The notes under the pieces are model-generated. The model saw only the letters and a program-made list of their open reading frames with translations. It made no database searches and had not been told where the DNA came from. Of a stretch of DNA of 64,000 bases, positions 35,440 to 47,506 are shown one piece after another. The DNA lies in the NCBI GenBank assembly GCA_964023205.1, contig OZ026844.1, positions 26,820,934 to 26,884,933 on the forward strand, in the 5' to 3' direction. The position numbers were made by a program, and so were the translations under genes. The first letter of the stretch is position 1. Every line of letters starts with the position of its first letter. Origin of the DNA: Lutraria lutraria. Its lineage: Eukaryota; Mollusca; Bivalvia; Venerida; Mactridae.

Positions 35440-35728
35440 AACAAGAGGGCCAAGATGGCCCTATATCGCTCACATGACAATCACTGTTCACTCATTAAAA
35501 TTTTGGTTTGAACCGGTGACCTAGTTTTTGACCCCAGATGACCCATGTTAGAACTTGTCCTACATATAAATAAGACAAACATTCTGACAAGGTTAAGTGA
35601 AGATCCAATCAAAACCATGAAAACTACAGCATAGACAAGGTTTTCCTAAGATTTGACCTTGTGACCTATTTTTTTACCCCAAATGACCTATGTTTGAATT
35701 TGTCTTACATATCATTAAGACAAACATC
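35440..35728 (+). mobile_element. Family B element, 3'-truncated
   Basis: Normal left end (GGGCCAAGATGGCCC, GCTCACATGAC) and about two core units, then cut at the junction with repeat D. Confidence 0.75.
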
Positions 35729-36278
35729 AGTGTCTATTACTAGTTTGGGTAATCCTGGCCATTTGATTGGCTACTGGTTTTGTCGGTAATTTTGATTGGT
35801 CAATCATTGGACCGGCTATTTATCGCGTAACCTGTCATGTTTGACTGAATCTGTTCGTCTGCTCTTTTGTTACTACATGTAGTTGATAGGTAAGTAAATC
35901 ATGCAGGCATTGCTCTGTGATGTTGACCTAGATAAGTTGTTGTGTGGCATAATATCGGAAAAGCTATTTGAAGTTTAATGTGGTTGTATCATAGCAGATT
36001 ATGGTGAATTTGTTAGCATTTGGGGTATATTCTATTTGATTGATGTAGGGTATGATATTACCATGTGCTTGTAAACAATATAGTTTTGCATAAATTTATT
36101 CATTTGTCAAATACTCGTGATTGTCAATATATGTGTATTATTCATAACATGTAAATATGTCAATTATACTCTCCATAATGGATGATTGAATAAAATATAC
36201 AGTCAATATCCTTTGGCAATGCTTCTTATAATTTGTCTACCTGTAACATTTGGTTATAGTTTTTCTTGTTAAAGTTAT
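35729..36278 (+). repeat. Dispersed repeat D, forward copy
   Basis: The forward copy of the repeat found inverted at 13258-13728. It is somewhat longer and has TTATCGCGTAACCTGTC, absent from the other copy. A short third piece (AATGCTTCTTGTAATTTGTC) lies at about 43915-43962. Confidence 0.7.
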
Positions 36279-36600
36279 TTCTTGTTTCCAATAAAATCTT
36301 GACATCTTAACCTGACCATGAAAGACAACAGACAATTCATACCAGGCTACATTTCTACAAAAAAAACTTACAGAGAAGATGACATCTCACACACACATGT
36401 CAGGAGGCATCCCATCATTCAAACTGATCAGATTTCAAATCTTCATACATTACAATAGTTTCCTATTTCTTGAATTACAATTTGATTGGCAGCAAGTGGT
36501 GCTGGCTATCATAAAGGCAAAAACCACTCCCATGGTGTTCTTCCATGTCAGTCAAAACATCAAATTCAGAAGGATGAAAACCTTCCATGTTTATATAATT

Positions 36601-36780
36601 AAGAGGGCCACTATGGCCCAATATTGCTCACCAGAAAAAGCCCCGAGAGAAAAACATCATGAGCCTGTGTAAAATCAAGTGACCCGGGAGCGGGGCAAAC
36701 TTTTACCCCAGGGCCAAAATATGTAAGCTTTTAAGGGCTTGCAGTTTCTGACAAGTTGTTTTTTGTAATTTACATTAAGG
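36601..36780 (+). mobile_element. Family A element, 5' fragment
   Basis: The left hairpin has a different loop (GGGCCA-CTA-TGGCCC) with its stem intact. One core unit follows. Confidence 0.65.
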
Positions 36781-37636
36781 CTCACCTCAATTTTACAATG
36801 ATCGTCAAAGAAGAATTCTAGACAGAAAAAACACCATTTTATGTTATAAATAAAACAGACAAGAAACAGGAAAAGTTGATAAAATCAAAGAAATCGTGAT
36901 GCTAACAGTGCGAAATACCCCAAGGTTTGTACACTGGAGATTTGGAGAACCACATAAGAAACAAGTACATATTGCAATAAACCATAAAAACAATTATTCT
37001 GTTTGCTTAGCAACAAAGGTACATTCTTTAACTAAATCAGGTGTTTAGAGATTATACACAGTGAACAATGATGAAAGTGTAAAAAATGTGAATATTTCAT
37101 TACAAAGATGTAAAAACAGAATTATAAACTGTTAAAAGATTTCCATAGGAACTAATGCTACCAAGAAGTAGAATCACTTAAAGCATGGTAAATATATCCC
37201 AAGAAGACAAAAATTCTTTGTAAGAAAGATGAAATATTTATTACACTTATTATATCAGGTTTTTTTGCTCACAAAAACAATGCAGTAAAAACTGGAGACA
37301 TTATCAATCATTGAATTCTTCCAGAAGATCCAAGCTGTTCAAATAATTAAAGTCCTGCAAATGTATATTGTAGAACTTGCAACATTATGTCAGTTCAAAG
37401 TACTAGATATATGAAATATCATCCTAAAAACTTATTATGATGGATTGATTTATTATACAGTCATGTTTCTTTATCTCCATGGTGACAAAAAACAACCTAA
37501 AACATGATCAAATCATCAACAAGGTAGCTTGCAGTTATCATTATTGTACAGAATACAGATTTTAGTCAACATAACCTGGAGTGGTGAGGACAGGAATGGG
37601 TTCGGAAGCTAAACAAAATGAAGTGTGACTATAATA

Positions 37637-38236
37637 AACAAGAGGGCCATGATAGCCCTATATCATTCACATGACAATCGTTGTTTACTCATTAGATAAA
37701 CGTTTTGAACCTGTGTCATGAGGTCTGCTCAGATATCAAGGTTTTCTGTGATTTTACCTTGTGACCTAGTCATTGATTCCAGATGACCCATGTTGGAACT
37801 TGACCTACATATCATTAAAATAAACATTCTGACAAGATTTCATGAAGATCCAATCAAAACAAGTGATTCACAAGATTTTCCCTTAATTAGCCCCGGTGAT
37901 CTAGTTTTTGACCCTAAGTGACCCATTATCGAACTTGTCCGAGATTTTGTTGATATTAACATTCTTAGTTTTGTGAAAATTGAGCTAAAAATGTTGCCCT
38001 GCCCCAGAGTTTACTCTATTTTATAAAGGAAAATTTGAAAAATCTTCTCCGAAACCACAAAGCCTAGAGCTAAGATATTTGGTTAGTTTTGTGAAAATTG
38101 AGCTAAAATGTGGCCCCTAGTGGGTTCACAAGGAAAAAGTTGACGCTGCATGAGGCACGATGCACATCGCACGATGCTGGAAAAGACTTATTATAAAAGC
38201 TCATCATGAGCACTAAGTGTTCAAGTGAGGTAAAAA
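37637..38236 (+). mobile_element. Family B element with a piece of family A core
   Basis: The left hairpin is damaged (GGGCCATGATAGCCC). Near 37995-38080 a reversed family A unit (AAATCTTCTCCGAAACC, AGCTAAGATATTTGG) interrupts the family B core, after which GTTTTGTGAAAATTGAGC repeats. The right hairpin GAGCAC-TAA-GTGTTC (38208-38222) keeps pairing through a G-T wobble. Confidence 0.7.
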
Positions 38237-38676
38237 ATTTTGGTAACTAGCACAGGCCATGTATTGTACAGATGTCTAGTGACTATTCAGAGCCACAGAA
38301 GAAGTTTAAATTTCTTCGTACTATATTTATGTTAAATAATGCAATCATTCTCAAACAGAAACACTATGGTAGACTTTCCCAAGACAAGCATGTACCAAGT
38401 TAACTTAGCACTTATAGCGTGAGTTGGTACATTGACTGAAAAAATATCTATATCAAATTTTTAACCTTAAATTACCCAGTATCAATAATCCCCTAAGTTT
38501 GTACGAGTTTCAAATTTTAACTAAAGTTTTACGCTAGTCACTCAACACAACTTTAATGCCATCAATTTTTCTAGCAAAGTTAAGAAAACATAAGGACAAA
38601 AAAATCTTAATTGAAACAAGGAGAAGAAACCAGTCTGTCTTGAGGCAAAACCGCAGACTCGTAAAACAAGATTACT

Positions 38677-39655
38677 AACAAGAGGGCCATGATGGCCCTG
38701 TAATTGCTCACCAGGAAAAAAAGACATTTGGAAACGAACACTGTTAAATTTGTTCTACATGAGTTCAATTAAAATCAAGTGACCCTAAGGTCAGGGCCAA
38801 TTTATTATTACCCAAGGGCAATAATATGAACAAATTTGGAAGTGGTCTGCTAGACAATACTGCATAAAAAATATCTTAGCTCTAGGTCTTGTGGTTTCGG
38901 AGAAGATTTTAAATTTTTTCCTATATAAGCCTATATAAATCATGTGACCCCAGGGGCGGGGCCAATTTTGACCCTAGGGCTATAATTTGAACAAACTTTG
39001 TAGAGGTCCACTAGACAATGTTACATACAAAATATCTAACCTCTAGGTCTTGCAATTTCGGAGCAGAAGTTTATTTTACTTTTCTTATATAAGTCTATAT
39101 AAATCAAGTGACTCCCCAGGACGGGCCAATTTTGACCCTAGGGCAATAATTTGAACAAACTTGGTAGAAGTCCACTAGACTATTTTACACAACAAATATC
39201 GAAGCTCTAGGCAATGTGGTTTTTAACAAGAAGATTTTTTTAATTTCCTGTATAAGTCTAAAGTAAAATCAAGTAACACCCGGGGCGGAGCCAATTTTGA
39301 CCCCAGGGGAATAATTTGAACAAACTTTGTAGAATTCCATTAGACAATGCTATATACCAAATATCTCTGCCAGCTCTAGGCCCTGTGGTTTCAGACAAGA
39401 ATATTTTAAAATTCTTTCTATTTGTTGCCACAGCAACCAGAGTTTTTAATGAAATTTAATTTTTTGAACAACTTTGAAAGGGGACCACCCAAGGATCATT
39501 CCAGCAATGTTTGGTTGCAATCGGCATAGCGGTGTAGGAGGAGATGTTGTTTTAAGTAAATATGGACACCACTTCATGACGAACGACTCATGATGGACGC
39601 TGGGCGATCACTAAAGCTCACCTTGAGCACATCACATGTACTCTGGTGAGCTATA
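38677..39655 (+). mobile_element. Family A element, full length
   Basis: Left hairpin GGGCCATGATGGCCC, about five core units, then GCTCACCTTGAGCAC and GGTGAGCTATAAA at the right end, where the terminal hairpin has diverged. Confidence 0.78.
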
Positions 39656-39988
39656 AACAAATATATCAACAGTCAGGAGAAAGTTTTCGTGTTTTTTTTT
39701 TCAGAAAATATCTTAAATGTCTAAGAAAACTGAATGGGTCTCATGACAAAGTGGAATGAAAGTTATATTTATGTGTCTATGGAGAATAATGAACATAATT
39801 CCTTCCTAACATAAACATGTTTCTTATTTGTATCCAACTTCAAACCTAGACAAATTAATATCAATATCTGAAAGTTAATAGCTGGTAACAGGTATAACTA
39901 TTTCACTTCACCATACAAGTTGTAACTAAAGTCATGGACTGAACCAATATTTCAGCTAGATACATCTTACAGTATTTGCAGTAATATG

Positions 39989-40518
39989 AACAAGAGGGCC
40001 AAGATGGCCCTATATTGCTCATATGACAATCATTGTTCACTCATTAAACATTGCTTTGAACCTGTGACTTATTTTTTTACCCAAGATGACCCATATTAGA
40101 ACTTGTCCTACACATAAATAAGACAAACATTCTGACAAGGTTTGGTGAAGATCCAATCAAATTCATGAAAACTACAGCATAGGCAAGGGTTTCTTAAGAT
40201 TTGACCTCATGACCTAGTTTTTGACCCCAGATGACCCATGTTTGTCTTATATATCATTACGACAAACATGCTGACAAGTTTCAATCTAGTGATTTCTAAA
40301 GTGTTCACAAGGTTTTCTCTTATTTGGCCCTGGTGACCTAGTTTTTTACCCAACATGGCTTATATCAAACTTGTCCGAGATTTTGTCAATATTAACATTC
40401 TGACCAAGTTTTGCTAAAATTGAGCTAAAAATGTGGCCCCTAGTGTGTTCAGAAGGTAAAGTTTGACGCCGCCGGACTGAGACTGATCAGAAAAGATACT
40501 TTGTGATATGTGAGCTAA
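39989..40518 (+). mobile_element. Family B element
   Basis: Left hairpin GGGCCAAGATGGCCC and core units with GACCTAGTTTTTGACCCC. The right end GATACTTTGTGATATGTGAG then CTAA lacks one arm of the terminal hairpin. Confidence 0.75.
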
Positions 40519-42284
40519 AAATGCATGATTTCAAGATAAGTTCCTTTCAAAGGGTCTAACTAACACCATGTTTAATGCTTGTTACAATGATACATGACAG
40601 ACAAACAACAAGTAAAGGCATTACATTTATCAATTAGATCATTCAATGAACCACGTTTCTGGAATAAATTTAGGTAAAATTCTTTTCCCTAAGGAGATAA
40701 TTAGTAATCAACATCTAAATGTTGTCAGTTTGTGTGAAGTTCTATGAAGGAGTTACTGTCTTTTTGAATAACAATTCAGTTTGTGGACTTTATTTAATCA
40801 ATTAAAACAAGAATTGTAGTCTGGACTTTAACTAAAGCTTTGAACAATATCCATTCAATGATGTGTTCTTTGTGTTTAGTTAAAGTCCTCTCCCCCCCCA
40901 AAAGAAATACTGGTTCTTGGTTACTTTTTAGCATTGGACAGGAAGGCATTTTTAGTCAACACAATAATTATGACAGATATAAGATATGTGATGGTCAACA
41001 CATTTTTTAAAGATAAATTTTTGTCAAGTTTTGACAAATAATTCAAATAAAGACCCAACAAAGTCTATGATTAGCGTAAACATAGAGTCGGTTGGGATAC
41101 TGAAAACCATGATCTTTTAAGCCTAAAATCAAAATGCACACCTTCATACTTCAGACTTACATGTATTAATGCCTAGGCAACACAAAATAAGATGCTGCCA
41201 AAACATTAAGTAAAGTCCACTTGTAATTAATGACATTATCTCTGTAATTAAAACAATTTCGCTTTGCTTTAGATAGTTTTAAATTTCTAAATATCTTGGC
41301 TGGCCACATGTTGTTATTTAAAAAGATGCAGGAATTCCAAATTGTTAGTGAAATAGGCAGAAGTAATTGTTTTAAAGGTCATCATTAAAATAGGTTGCTC
41401 CAGTACAGGTCAATGACACAGAAAGATTTGTCTTGTATTGACCAAGCAATGCTTACAAACAGACAATATGAGAGGTTAGTTAATCAGAGAGATGAGGGAT
41501 TGTGGGTATTGTCTGCAGCACTAATAGTCTACAATGGTACTAAACAATATTATTTCTACTAAATTTAACAATCTGAAAACTGGGAGGCCACAACTTAGCA
41601 CAAATACATTGATGTCTTACAGCAAGCAGACACGGAAGAATGATAATCGTATTTAGATATTCAATGGAGTGTTGTTTATTTTATATGTCATACAAATTGC
41701 ATCCAGGCCAAGTGGGAGTATTGACCAGCAGCCTAAATAATTATGCCAAATACATGAAGATTTTTATTTGACAGCATATTTATTTTGCATGGAAATTTAG
41801 CTACTGCAAGCAGACTAGTTTCTTCATATCATTTCAAGAAATGAAGTTAAATTGTTAACCAGATGCAGCAGTACTTAAGATTTATTCAGGGAACTGCAAA
41901 AAAAACAGAAGTGCAATATAAGAAGCTATGCAGACTTCTTGGAATTGTGTCAATTGATTATAATAGTTTGTCCAGGATAATTCCCATTATAAAATATCTA
42001 GACATGAGTAATACAATAAGAGTAGGATGTTGGGGAGTAGGACAAACATACATTCCAGGCTTCATTGTGTCCACAGCTGAGAATGTTCCGGAGTAAAAAA
42101 TATACATAGGGGAAATAATGTAAGCTGACAAAGGGTTAACAGAAACTCATTGTTGTTAAGGCAAATGTAACCAACATTATATTGATAAATGTGTGTATAT
42201 ATATCTTTCCATGTATGAGATTTGTTTGTTTCAGTGGGTTGAGACAAGAAATAACTTGCCCAGCAACATGCAGCCAGCAACTTC

Positions 42285-42430
42285 TCTAAATATGGAGGAA
42301 GATCAACATTTTGGTCAAATTTTCAAAGATGGGTATGACCTGCCCAAAACTGGGATTTGAACCCAGATTGCCAAGTTTCAAGTACTGTACCCAAACCACT
42401 GGACTGTGGCCTCTAAGTACCCTCGAGTAA
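42285..42430 (-). mobile_element. tRNA-derived SINE, reverse orientation
   Basis: On the - strand an A-box-like CAGTCCAGTGGTTTGGGTAC is followed, after a tRNA-like distance, by the B box CTGGGTTCAAATCCCAG. Product is a retroposon head, not a functional tRNA: the acceptor arms do not pair. Confidence 0.6.
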
Positions 42431-42498
42431 CCAGTTTCCATGAGGTTAAGGAAACATCGAGCGTGCTCAAGAATAATACTGTTTCCAACATAATTTAA

Positions 42499-42735
42499 CA
42501 AGAAGGCCATGATGGCCCTATATCGCTCACCTGAGCATTGTAACACTAATTAAGGGATAATAAAATCAAGGAAAGTTATTTGACATGGTTAAGAGTTATC
42601 TACCCTGACTGTTCAGTAGTTGTTGAAATCAACTGACCTCCAGGACCGGACCAATATTGTTCATGGGGCCATGATTTGAACAAACTTGGTAGAGATCCAC
42701 AAGAAATGCAACATCCAAAATATCTAAGCCCAATA
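42499..42735 (+). mobile_element. Family A element, 5' fragment
   Basis: GGCCATGATGGCCC, ATCGCTCACCTGAG, then one core unit. The left end closely matches that of 5766-6907, including the shared ATCTAC..GTTGAAATCAACTGACC stretch. Confidence 0.7.
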
Positions 42736-43962
42736 ATGAACTGTTTCAAAATGGTAGTTCGACAGGTCAATTCAGGAAATTCAGTTAATGTTAAGGGTTA
42801 ATCAAGTAGATTTAAAACTCATAATTATAACCTCCCACCCAAGTACTATCACAGATAATTATAGCCTTTCCCAAGAAAGAAATTCTTGCTACATTATTCC
42901 ATTGTTTCCTAGATTATCTTAATTGGTTGTGTAGCGAGTAAAACAATGGAATAGATGGAATAAGGACTGATAAGCCTCCAGCTGTTATAATACTTCAACT
43001 ACTTGGACAAAAAAATAAACAAGAATGCTATGAAATGAATATATCAGATTCTGAAAACACAACATACCAGGGCTTTTTTTCACAGGTAGGGGAAGGGGCC
43101 TTTCTTTAAATTTGGGGAAAAGTAACGCATAATTTTTGCAAAAGGGAAAGTAAAAACTTGATGTAAATTAAATTTTAGGGGAAACTGCATGATTTTAAAG
43201 AATTTTTCTGAGGGGAAGATGTCTGTTCACGACCCCTGCTATAGAAGGAAAAAAAGCTCTGCATACTGAAATATTTAATTATATATCCATGTAGACAACA
43301 CAAGTGATATTCAGTGACTGAATCCTGACTAAATAGATGAAAGGGGGTGGGGGGGGGGGGGAAATAAAAGTGATGCATACATATCAGAGACTAATGAAGT
43401 AAATAGAAAATGGGAAATAGAAATACCAGCACCAAATCCTTACTGAGCACTACTACTATAAGTCAACATTTAAGTTAACTTGGTGATAGGCTGCCAGATC
43501 CACAATTGTCCTAAGGTTTACAAAGAGGAACAAGCATTGAGTTTCTTTGTATGTTTCATCATGCAGAAAGATGATCAACCATGAGACTGCATAGAAATGT
43601 TTTTATTCTCTAGAAGAAATAACTTTTAAATTTCTCAACATTATGTTTTAGTGACACAACAGGATTCTTCCACAAAATAACATCATGGGAGAAGGACATT
43701 TAAATGTTTAATTTTTTAGTCAGCTGCAACCTGCTATAAATGTGAACTGATGTACAGAGAAACAGATTACACAATTGACTTAAACAGGAACATTCCCATG
43801 TAAGTATATTAGAAGAAACTTAAAAGCAATTTCCAGACTATGCCCAAACTGTTTTTCTGGATGAATTTTAGTCAAGGGTACTAACTTAGCAACTTCATAC
43901 AAAAAACTTAAACCAATGCTTCTTGTAATTTGTCTACATATAATGTTTCGTTATAGTTTTTG

Positions 43963-43990
43963 GACTTGATTTTTATCAAAATCAAGTCCT
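43963..43990. repeat. Short palindrome GGACTTGATTTT
   Basis: GGACTTGATTTT is followed four bases later by its exact complement. It sits where the repeat D fragment ends. Confidence 0.7.
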
Positions 43991-44429
43991 TTGTAATCAT
44001 TGACTTATATTTGTCGCTGGACTCCATAACAGCTTGGTTAAAAGAATGCCACATAAAGGAAATAGTACGCAACTAAATGGTATGTTTATATAGAAGTATC
44101 TGGAATCTTTCCCCAATTAAGTGTGTCAGATCTAAATACATTTCAAATCATTCTATTGTAACTACATGGAAAGAGTCATGTATCTAAATAAGTGCTTGTC
44201 GGTAGATACATGAGATTTTCAAATGCGTAGAATTGAAACCGCGTATTCACTGTCCAATAAAAATCTTGCCGTAAAAGTAGTTCTACTTTCGGTTTTCGTT
44301 CGATAGTTCAGAAAAATCTCCACGGACGTATTCATGCATTTGCAACAATCTACCATCGATGTGTGTGTTTTGTGCCTTTCTAACATTTCTTAATATTACA
44401 AAGCAAATTCTCATTTAATCGTATTCCGT

Positions 44430-44535
44430 GATATTCACACCAACTAGTGATATTTTGATGACGGAATCGCTATTTATAGACTCAGTCCCCGCAGTGGCTA
44501 GTAGCAAAGCGTAACCGATGTGGGGAGTTTGATTT
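44430..44535. repeat. Dispersed repeat fragment with a MITE end
   Basis: GATATTCACACCAACTAGTG and GCTATTTATAGACT are found inverted at about 54078-54125. The right part ends in a terminus like that of the MITE at 24695-24843. Confidence 0.5.
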
Positions 44536-44637
44536 ATCGAAGGTTGAATGTTAAAACTGCGGCTTAAGAATAATAATTCGAGTCGCTAAATACGAACGTA
44601 AATTACTGGATACATGCTTTTAAAATTTACTGTTTAA

Positions 44638-45130
44638 GAGTTCCTTTTACGCCAGATTATTTAGAATTACATAATCACGTCTGAATTTCATGCAACATCG
44701 GGTTAACTATAGGTCATATAGGTCTTACTCTACTGTGTCAGGACCTTTTTGATTTGAGTGACCCTGAATGTGTTCAATGCGACGATGTTCTGTTGTGTTA
44801 AAACCAGAAGAATCAATGTTTGTATTTACTGTTACTGAAGTGTTTTTTACTAGTTTTGTACAATAAAGAGTTTTTAATGCCATTAAATTGTCCTCAATTA
44901 ATGTGCTAATCATTAAACTTTCAAATATCAGGCTTTTTTCATTTTAAAATTTTAGCAAAGGGACTATAGTAAAGCCCTAGCTTATGTCATTTACCTATAT
45001 GCATATGACCTGCATTACAATATGAATGAAAAATCGGTCCGTAATTTTAAATGTTAAAATATTTGTATGGGCTCGAACGATGTGGGTACACATTTCTCTC
45101 TTTTGTCTCGTATGGTAAAAACAAGTCAGA
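44638..45130 (+). repeat. Dispersed repeat F, copy 1
   Basis: Collinear with 59638-60130. Shared blocks include TTATTTAGAATTACAT, GTGTCAGG, CTTTTTGATTTGAGTGACCC and TTAATGTGCT. The copies have diverged by substitutions and small gaps. No coding frame is shared. Confidence 0.8.
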
Positions 45131-45615
45131 CAGTACTTTCAGTACTTTGATTCTTGTTAGCACTTCTAATGATGAGTCTTTTCATTTACATTCTTTTGTC
45201 CATTCAAATGTTCTAATTCAGTCTTCAATTTTAGTTCAAACTTCTAAATACAGAGACAGAAAATAAAGGTACAACCATTACTTCCTAATTATTTCAGTTG
45301 TAGCCGTTTACATGCCTCTTTGATACCACATTTTTGTTTCCAGTGGCAACCATTATGTATCTAAGGTACACAGCAATATTAACATTCACAGATTACTGTA
45401 CTGATTATCTGTTAGGTTTATCAGCAGTATCAGACCTTCCCATTTTCTTCTCAACTAACTGTCTTAATATTTTACTGGTCAATTTGTCAATTCTACAAGA
45501 GTAATCATTTTGTGATTACTGATATAAAAGAGGAATGTTATTGTACAAATTGAGGGCCAGTTTGACCCCCTATTTTACACTGTGAATAACAGCTGTATAA
45601 AATAGCATTATCAGC

Positions 45616-46457
45616 AAACAAGAGGGCCAAGATGGCCCTATATCGCTCACATGACAATCACTGTTCACTCATTAAAACATTGTTTTGAACCTGTGACTAA
45701 GTTTTTGACCCCAGATGACCCATGTTAGAACTTGTCCTACATATAAATAAGACAAACATTCTGGCAAGGTTTGGTGAAAATCCAATAAAATCTTACATCT
45801 ACAGTGTTAACAAAGTTTTCCTAAGATTTGACCTGATGACCTAGTTAAGATGACCCATATTTGTACTTGACCATTATATCATTAAAACAAACAATTTGAC
45901 ATGTTTGGTGAAGATCCAATAATAACTGTGAAATCTACAGTGTTAACTTAGTTTTTCATAGATCTGACATAGCGACCAAGTTTTTGACCCCAGTTCGAAC
46001 TCGTCCAAGATATTATGAAGACAAACGTTCGGACAAGGTTTCATGATGATTCAAACAAAACAGTGACTTCTAGAGTGTTCACAATGTTTTCCAGCAATTT
46101 GCCCTAGTGACCTAGTTTTTGACCGCAGATGACCCATTATCAAACTTGACCTTCATATCATTGAAATAAACATTCTGACAAAGTTTCATGAAGATCCAAT
46201 CAAAGCAGTGATTTCTAAATAGTTCACAAGTATTTCCCTTATTTGGCCCTGGTGACCTAGTTTTTGACCCAAAATAAACCAATATCGAACTCGTACGAGA
46301 TTTTGTCGATATTGAAGTTCTGACCCAGTTTTGCTAAAATTGAGCTAAAAATGTGGCCCCTAGTGTGTTCACAAGGTAAAGTTTGACGACACATGACGCC
46401 GGACGAAGACTGATCAGAAAAGCTCACCCTGTCACTTTGTGACATGAGAGCTAAAAA
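45616..46457 (+). mobile_element. Pearl/Helitron-like element, family B, full length
   Basis: Left hairpin GGGCCAAGATGGCCC, about five core units of about 142 bp, and a right hairpin with a different stem, TGTCAC-TTT-GTGACA (46430-46444), six bases before CTAA. Confidence 0.8.
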
Positions 46458-46766
46458 AGGTTAGGTTCAAAATAAGTCTTGTTTCCAGTTATCTGACTGA
46501 CCCTATTTCTGGTGCCTACACTGAAGTTTCTTACAGTAAATCCAAATTATGAAAATAATAGTCTCCTAACTATGAAAGAGGTAAGTTTAGTTTTGTGACC
46601 TACCTACCCCCTATTTCTTTTGATCCAGAAACCGTAAACATGACCAGTTTTTTCAAACCTTATAATTTCTTGATACATTTATATAAGATTATAAATATAT
46701 AATTCAAATGTTTATCAGAACATCAGTTTATAAATGTCTACATTCTCTACATTCTCACATACTTAC

Positions 46767-46994
46767 ATCAATATGAACAATATTTCCTTGAAAAGCATCA
46801 TCTGGCAAAGTGTAACTGAAGAGTCGACCGACATAACCAGTAGTATCTGCAATACCCCAAAATAATGTCAGAGGCTCATTGACTGGCCCCTGTTTCATCT
46901 CAAAGGTCATATCCTTCCTCTGTGCACAGGCCAGGGGTAAGAAACACAAGAATGTCAAAATCACCACACTACTAACTTTGTTGATATGCTCCAT
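46767..46994 (-). CDS. DAG1: Dystroglycan, first coding exon (residues 1-76)
   Basis: The ATG at 46992-46994 gives MEHINKVSSVVILTFLCFLP then LACAQ, a clear signal peptide with cleavage likely after ACA. The mature start leads into FWGIADTTGYVGRLFSYTLP, then DDAFQGNIVHID, the first strands of the dystroglycan N-terminal cadherin-like domain. An in-frame ATG 33 bases upstream (47025-47027) would add 11 residues before the signal peptide; the inner one places the hydrophobic core at the usual distance. The exon ends GAT|GTAAGT. Joining to 32633 gives NIVHID-ITEAGKDRL, which follows human IIKVSAAGKEALP. Confidence 0.93.
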
Positions 46995-47239
46995 CTTTCT
47001 TTGATTACAGTTTAACAATTTCCCCATCAAATCCAGTCTGATCACTTACACTTTCATAATCTGACAAACTTTAGACAGACAGGACACAGTTTGATGGTAT
47101 ATGATAGCAGCAAGCACTAAAAGTCCAGGAGTATTAGATCCAGACTAAACGTCTCTTCTGGTGAACAGTGTATTGAAGACAGGGTGCATACAATGCTTTG
47201 TCTACAATCTTTTGTGAGATATCCCAGATATTTGAAGTC
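46995..47239 (-). other. Dystroglycan 5' UTR part of the first coding exon
   Basis: On the - strand a strong acceptor (TTTTTCTGTCTTGCAG) ends at 47240. At least one noncoding exon therefore lies further right; it was not identified. Confidence 0.6.
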
Positions 47240-47506
47240 CTGCAAGACAGAAAAATTCAGCTAATTAGAATTCTCCAGATAATAGCAATTAAACATCTCT
47301 AATTACCATACATTTATATCAAAACAAACAAAGGTTAAATACATTAGCCATAAATATACAGATATTTCTAACCTAGTTTGATTTTCTAACAAACATGCAA
47401 AGCTGATAATCATATTGTATTTTTAACTACCTCTTCTTCGGGCAGTTTCAGGCTTAAATTAAAGGCCATAAATACATTTATTAGAAACAGGAAACAAGCC
47501 ACATTT

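Larger units (their letters stand above)
32634..46766 (-). other. Dystroglycan intron, 14.1 kb
   Basis: Donor GAT|GTAAGT at 46766 and acceptor at 32634. Besides the elements listed separately, the stretches 34289-34960, 36781-37636, 40519-42280, 42736-43910 and 45131-45615 hold no recognised gene or element. A G-run (G13) lies near 43349-43361. Confidence 0.8.

Noticed and set aside
42337..42410. A tRNA on the - strand, and a - strand protein frame ending in GNLGSNPSFGQVIP
   Set aside because: The B box is good, but the acceptor stem does not close, and the frame simply translates the SINE.
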